NCBI GenBank assembly: GCA_036402075.1
Contig: DASWTP010000017.1
Coordinates: 1 to 64,000 of the forward strand
Reading direction: 5' to 3'
Length of the DNA: 64,000 bases
DNA from: Chryseosolibacter sp036402075
GTDB taxonomy: Bacteria > Bacteroidota > Bacteroidia > Cytophagales > Cyclobacteriaceae
Part shown: positions 60,965 to 64,000 of the stretch, one piece after another
Layout: every line of letters begins with the position of its first letter
Position numbering within the stretch: the stretch's first letter is position 1
Made by a program: the position numbers and the translations under genes
Notes under the pieces: generated by a model
Seen by the model: only the letters and a program-made list of their open reading frames with translations
What the model was told of the DNA's origin: nothing
Databases searched by the model: none

Positions 60965-61351
60965 ATGGTAACGGAAATTACACAGGGTATTAAGGTTAGC
61001 GTTGAGACGGAATATCAGCCCGCATATTCCAGTCCAAGCCAGTACCACTATGTTTTCACCTACCGGATCACCATCGAAAATCAAAGCGAATACACCATCC
61101 AGCTTATGCGCAGGCACTGGAACATTCACGATGCAGGATTTACCATGCGTGAAGTTGAAGGTGAGGGCGTGGTTGGTCAGCAACCGGTGCTGGAGCCCGG
61201 ACAGACACATCAGTATGTATCGGGATGTAACCTGAAATCAGGAATTGGAAAGATGGTGGGCACCTACCAGATGGAACGTGTTGTGGATGGCGTGAAGATG
61301 CAGGTAAATATTCCTGAGTTTACAATGATCGCCCCGATCCGCCTCAACTAA
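60965..61351 (+). CDS. apaG: ApaG-family protein
   Basis: A 128-residue immunoglobulin-fold protein with the family motifs YQPAYSSPSQYHYVFTYRITIEN near 18, LMRRHWNIHDA near 49, GEGVVGQQPVLEPG near 67 and YVSGCNLKSGIGKMVGTYQM near 85. ApaG proteins bind pyrophosphate-type ligands and are linked to Co/Mg efflux phenotypes in enterics; the mechanism is not settled. Four bases separate it from the methyltransferase that follows. Confidence 0.92.
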   Translation: MVTEITQGIKVSVETEYQPAYSSPSQYHYVFTYRITIENQSEYTIQLMRRHWNIHDAGFTMREVEGEGVVGQQPVLEPGQTHQYVSGCNLKSGIGKMVGTYQMERVVDGVKMQVNIPEFTMIAPIRLN

Positions 61352-61355
61352 CTAC

Positions 61356-62129
61356 GTGTCGGATAAATTCTTCCAGGCAAAAGCGTACCTCTCCTATTGG
61401 CTTGATGCAGTAGACGAACACTCTTTGCACTCTCCTTTCTTTTTTGATTTTTTCACACGCGTGGTAAAGGCGAACCGCCACGCCACACCGCTGGAGAAGG
61501 CGGAAACGCTTCGCTCAAAACTGCTTCGGGATAAACGCGTGCTTAACGGACATGATCCCGGCTCTGGGTCATCGGCAAGGCGAGACGTGAGCACGATCGC
61601 CAGGAACAGCATGAGCCCGACAACATTGTCAACGCTTTATAATTCTGCCATCGATTACTTCAAGGCCGAAAAAGTAATTGAGCTTGGTACTTCGTTCGGC
61701 ATTAATACGCTTTACCTCGCCTCGAAAAAAGAGCGATCAGTAACAACCTTCGAAGGTTCCCCGGAAATTGCAGACATCGCAAAACTGACGTTCGAATTTG
61801 CTGGCGCAAAAAACATCAGACTCGTTGAAGGAAATCTCGATCAAACCTTGAAAGACTATCTCCAGTCAATCCGAAAATTTGACCTGGTGCTGATTGATGC
61901 CAACCACAGATACGAGCCTACCCTCCGGTACTTTAGCCTGATTTTACCGAAACTCCAGGAAAGCACCATTGTCATCCTCGATGATATCCATTATTCCGCG
62001 GAAATGGAAAAGGCATGGAATGAACTCAAGCGCCATAAGCTTGTGTATGGGTCGGCCGATCTTTTCCGCTGTGGATTCCTTTTTTTTGATCCATCACTGA
62101 ACAAACAACACGTTATCTTACAGTTTTAG
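61356..62129 (+). CDS. Class I SAM-dependent methyltransferase (O-methyltransferase-like)
   Basis: A 257-residue protein from GTG 61356. The Rossmann SAM site is visible: motif I VIELGTSFGINTLYLA near 107, acidic TFEGSPEIADIA near 128, and FDLVLIDANHRYEPTLRYF near 174 with LDDIHYS near 207, as in class I small-molecule O-methyltransferases. The N-terminal 80 residues (helical, HSLHSPFFFDFF) are typical of a Bacteroidota subgroup. The substrate is unknown. Confidence 0.82.
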   Translation: MSDKFFQAKAYLSYWLDAVDEHSLHSPFFFDFFTRVVKANRHATPLEKAETLRSKLLRDKRVLNGHDPGSGSSARRDVSTIARNSMSPTTLSTLYNSAIDYFKAEKVIELGTSFGINTLYLASKKERSVTTFEGSPEIADIAKLTFEFAGAKNIRLVEGNLDQTLKDYLQSIRKFDLVLIDANHRYEPTLRYFSLILPKLQESTIVILDDIHYSAEMEKAWNELKRHKLVYGSADLFRCGFLFFDPSLNKQHVILQF

Positions 62130-62152
62130 AGGTTGAATTACAGTAAGATAAG
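62114..62152. other. Inverted repeat at the methyltransferase gene end
   Basis: TTATCTTAC (62114-62122) and GTAAGATAA (62144-62152) are exact complements spaced by 21 bases. The left arm lies in the last codons of the methyltransferase. No T-run follows; the next promoter box begins five bases later. Confidence 0.4.
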
Positions 62153-62156
62153 ACCT

Positions 62157-62164
62157 ATTTTTGC
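62157..62164 (+). promoter_or_regulatory. Putative -7 box of the coiled-coil gene
   Basis: TATTTTTG fits TAnnTTTG and lies 37 bases ahead of ATG 62202. Confidence 0.5.
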
Positions 62165-62201
62165 GTCTTATTGAAGGTATCAAACCTGAGATAAAACCTG
62201 A

Positions 62202-63146
62202 ATGGAAACGACTAAGCAAGACATGACTGACGCCTCAGAACAATCAACCGTACAGCCTCGCAAAAATAATAAGGCCGCTATCATTATTGCCCTGATGGCG
62301 ATTATCATCATCATTCAAGGGATAAAAATTTATCTGGATACCAAAGAAAAGCAGCAGGTTCGTACAGAGCTAACCACAACCGAGGAGGAGCTTGCGACCA
62401 CAATGCAGCGCATGAATGAAATACGCACCGAGCTCGACCAGAAAATTGCCGAGGTTGCAAAGCTGGGTGGCAACGTGGCCGACCTCGAGCGCGCCAAAGC
62501 AGAGATTGAGAATGAACTCAGGAGAAACAAACGCGCCACCGGAAAAGAAATTAAAGCGTTAAAAGACCGCGTGGAAGGTTATGAGCTGCTTCTGAAAACC
62601 AAGGACGAGGAAATTGAAAAACTGAAGACAGTAAACACACAGCTGCTCACAGAGAACAAGTCACTGAAAACGCAGAAAAATCAATTGGGCGACTCCATTA
62701 ACAGATTGAGCCAGACCAAGGAAGACCTTTCAGCGAAAGTGGCGATTGCCTCACAACTCAAAGCCGAAAACATTAAGATCCTTGCCGTTAACGACAGGGG
62801 AAAAGAAAGAGAATCGCCATTTAAAAACCGCCAGGTGGGCAAATTAAAAATTGAATTCAACATTGCCGAGAACAACGTTGCGCCAATTGAAGGCAAGAAA
62901 ATCATGATCCGCATTATTGATGAGAACAACCAGGTTCTTTTCGATGTCGCCCGTGGGTCGGGAACGTTCCTGGTTGATGGTAAGGAAGAATTTTACACTG
63001 CCTCACAGGATATTCTGTTCGACAATACCAAACAGAAGCTGACATACCTCTACGATAAGGGCTCTGAATACGCTGCTGGCACTTACAAGCTTGAAGTGTA
63101 TACTGATAATTACTTTATGGGGAGCGGGCAGTTTGTGGTGAAATAG
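62202..63146 (+). CDS. Single-pass membrane coiled-coil protein of unknown function
   Basis: A 314-residue protein: a short cytosolic start, one membrane helix (AAIIIALMAIIIIIQGIKIYL, about 25-45), a long coiled coil (about 48-200, rich in Glu/Lys/Leu heptads), and a C-terminal beta domain (about 210-314, LKIEFNIAENNV, KIMIRIIDENNQVLFDV, YAAGTYKLEVYTDNYFMGSG). The C-terminal part looks like an immunoglobulin-type sandwich. It may span the periplasm as a scaffold. No family name recognised with confidence. Confidence 0.75.
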   Translation: METTKQDMTDASEQSTVQPRKNNKAAIIIALMAIIIIIQGIKIYLDTKEKQQVRTELTTTEEELATTMQRMNEIRTELDQKIAEVAKLGGNVADLERAKAEIENELRRNKRATGKEIKALKDRVEGYELLLKTKDEEIEKLKTVNTQLLTENKSLKTQKNQLGDSINRLSQTKEDLSAKVAIASQLKAENIKILAVNDRGKERESPFKNRQVGKLKIEFNIAENNVAPIEGKKIMIRIIDENNQVLFDVARGSGTFLVDGKEEFYTASQDILFDNTKQKLTYLYDKGSEYAAGTYKLEVYTDNYFMGSGQFVVK

Positions 63147-63157
63147 CCAACAGTTGC

Positions 63158-63207
63158 GAGCTGCGCGCCACGAGCCGACCCTGCTCGAAGCTCGTGGCTC
63201 GTAGCTC
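63158..63207. terminator. Bidirectional hairpin between convergent genes
   Basis: A 19-base left arm (63158-63176) pairs at 16 of 19 positions with 63189-63207; the arms are built of GAGC/GCTC words. It lies exactly between the stops of convergent genes (63146 and 63212), so it probably terminates both. Confidence 0.55.
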
Positions 63208-63211
63208 AAAG

Positions 63212-63886
63212 CTAATCTTTAAATCGAAAGGCAGTTGATTCAGATTTCTCCGCGTCACCCCAGATCCTCACGTTATCAATCTTTCCCGAGTCATCAAACG
63301 ATCCGAAACCAATGTAGCCTATGCCAAAAGTCTTGTCAGTGGCTTCCTCGATTAACGTTCCGTCAAAAAAGATCTTGATCGATCCGGATTCAATATTTCG
63401 TTCCACTCTCACCTTGTGCCAAACCTTATCGCCCCACTCCACTCCTTGAGTAGTGAATGAACTGATTTTTGTGCGTGGTGCATTGTTCACGACCATGATC
63501 TGGTGCGCATTGTCGTCCATTTTGGTCGCGATGTGTGAATAGTAGAAGTGAGATGGATCCTGAAACCCGAAGATGACGCACATGTCGCGGTGGCCATATT
63601 CTTTTCCGGTCTGCAGCAGGTCGGCCTCGAGCACAAAGTTTCCGAACGTCATATCGCTGATGAGCCCGATCGTATGAGGCGATCGAAACGGGGGCTGATA
63701 GTCACTGATGCCTGTAAATTCCAACGCTTTACCCGACTTTCCTTCGGTTAAAATCCATTTTTCGGGCTGTGTGAACCGAAATCTGGCAAACACATCCTTT
63801 TTCTCAAAATCCTGCTTATACACAGGTTTATCAAAACCAAAAGCGCACAGCAAAAGCAAGAAGGATAGGCTGGAAAATGTCTTCAT
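63212..63886 (-). CDS. Secreted LamG/DUF1080-like beta-sandwich protein
   Basis: A 224-residue protein with a signal peptide (SSLSFLLLLCAFGFDK) followed by a concanavalin-A-like sandwich: VLEADLLQTG near 85, GHRDMCVIFGFQDPSHFYYSHIATKMDD near 97, WHKVRVERNIESGSIKIFFDG near 155 and IGYIGFGSFDDSGKIDNVRIWG near 188. This matches the family of 3-keto-disaccharide hydrolase/LamG-like domains that bind or act on carbohydrate, but no catalytic residues can be named. The remaining 114 bases to the window end show no gene. Confidence 0.7.
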   Translation of the reverse strand: MKTFSSLSFLLLLCAFGFDKPVYKQDFEKKDVFARFRFTQPEKWILTEGKSGKALEFTGISDYQPPFRSPHTIGLISDMTFGNFVLEADLLQTGKEYGHRDMCVIFGFQDPSHFYYSHIATKMDDNAHQIMVVNNAPRTKISSFTTQGVEWGDKVWHKVRVERNIESGSIKIFFDGTLIEEATDKTFGIGYIGFGSFDDSGKIDNVRIWGDAEKSESTAFRFKD

Positions 63887-64000
63887 GGTCGTTAATTTAG
63901 TAGAAAGCTATGGCTTTTGGCCTTGGACCCGCCAAAATTGAGATTTTTCATGTTTTGCACACGGCTGAGCGGCCAACTGTAACCTGGTCCCGGCACCCCG

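Overview
The window comes from a Bacteroidota chromosome, most likely class Cytophagia (order Cytophagales). Several features support this. There is a SusC/SusD pair, a type IX secretion substrate with its PorP/SprF partner, a lipoprotein-type TamA (TamL), the small ribosomal protein bTHX, a DUF5683 protein, a fused E1 alpha/beta dehydrogenase, and repeated promoter boxes of the Bacteroidota form TAnnTTTG. Genes are dense on both strands. I see no tRNA, rRNA, CRISPR array, prophage or intact insertion sequence.

Layout. 0.3-7.6 kb: queuosine-precursor transporter, SpoU-type RNA methyltransferase, TamL, branched-chain 2-oxoacid dehydrogenase E1, hemF. 7.7-14.7 kb: a red-light module made of heme oxygenase, a bacteriophytochrome that ends after its PHY domain, a 1507-residue CheB-CheR-PAS-histidine kinase, and a single-domain response regulator. 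14.9-23.1 kb: a small glycan locus (GH30, SusD, SusC) below an unusual membrane receptor whose C-terminus is the zinc-ribbon/helical part of an IS1595-type transposase. 23.2-31.9 kb: a LexA-like XRE-S24 regulator divergent from dinB, a REP-type transposase, a 2H phosphoesterase, recQ and a second dnaE. Two identical palindromes lie between the regulator and dinB, so this looks like a damage-inducible mutagenesis/repair operon. 32.0-33.1 kb: a degenerate glycosyltransferase and an ArsC/Spx-like protein.

33.2-40.2 kb: a complete trpEGDCFBA operon on the minus strand. It is preceded by what looks like a classical ribosome-mediated attenuator. An 18-codon leader has three consecutive Trp codons, and a 13-bp terminator hairpin is followed by a T-rich run. 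A 10-bp antiterminator pairing overlaps that hairpin. The leader starts six bases after the bTHX stop codon.

40.3-46.6 kb: small uncharacterised genes, a GNAT acetyltransferase, the SRP RNA, transaldolase, an FtsE-like ATPase, an ECF sigma/anti-sigma-like pair and the CCA enzyme. 46.8-51.6 kb: PKD-repeat type IX substrate and PorP/SprF protein, the latter starting with six tandem ATG codons. 52.0-60.1 kb: pyrG, yidC, parAB, a DUF5683 protein, dapB and lepB. The yidC-parA gap holds a perfect DnaA box and two parS-like half-sites. 60.1-63.9 kb: ung, apaG, a methyltransferase, a coiled-coil membrane protein and a LamG-like protein.

The strongest candidates for something undescribed are the receptor/transposase-zinc-ribbon fusion next to SusCD, the trp attenuator tied to a ribosomal protein gene, the phytochrome module without its own kinase, and the regulator-operator pair controlling the mutagenesis operon. 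All functional statements are reading by eye; no searches or folding calculations were run.
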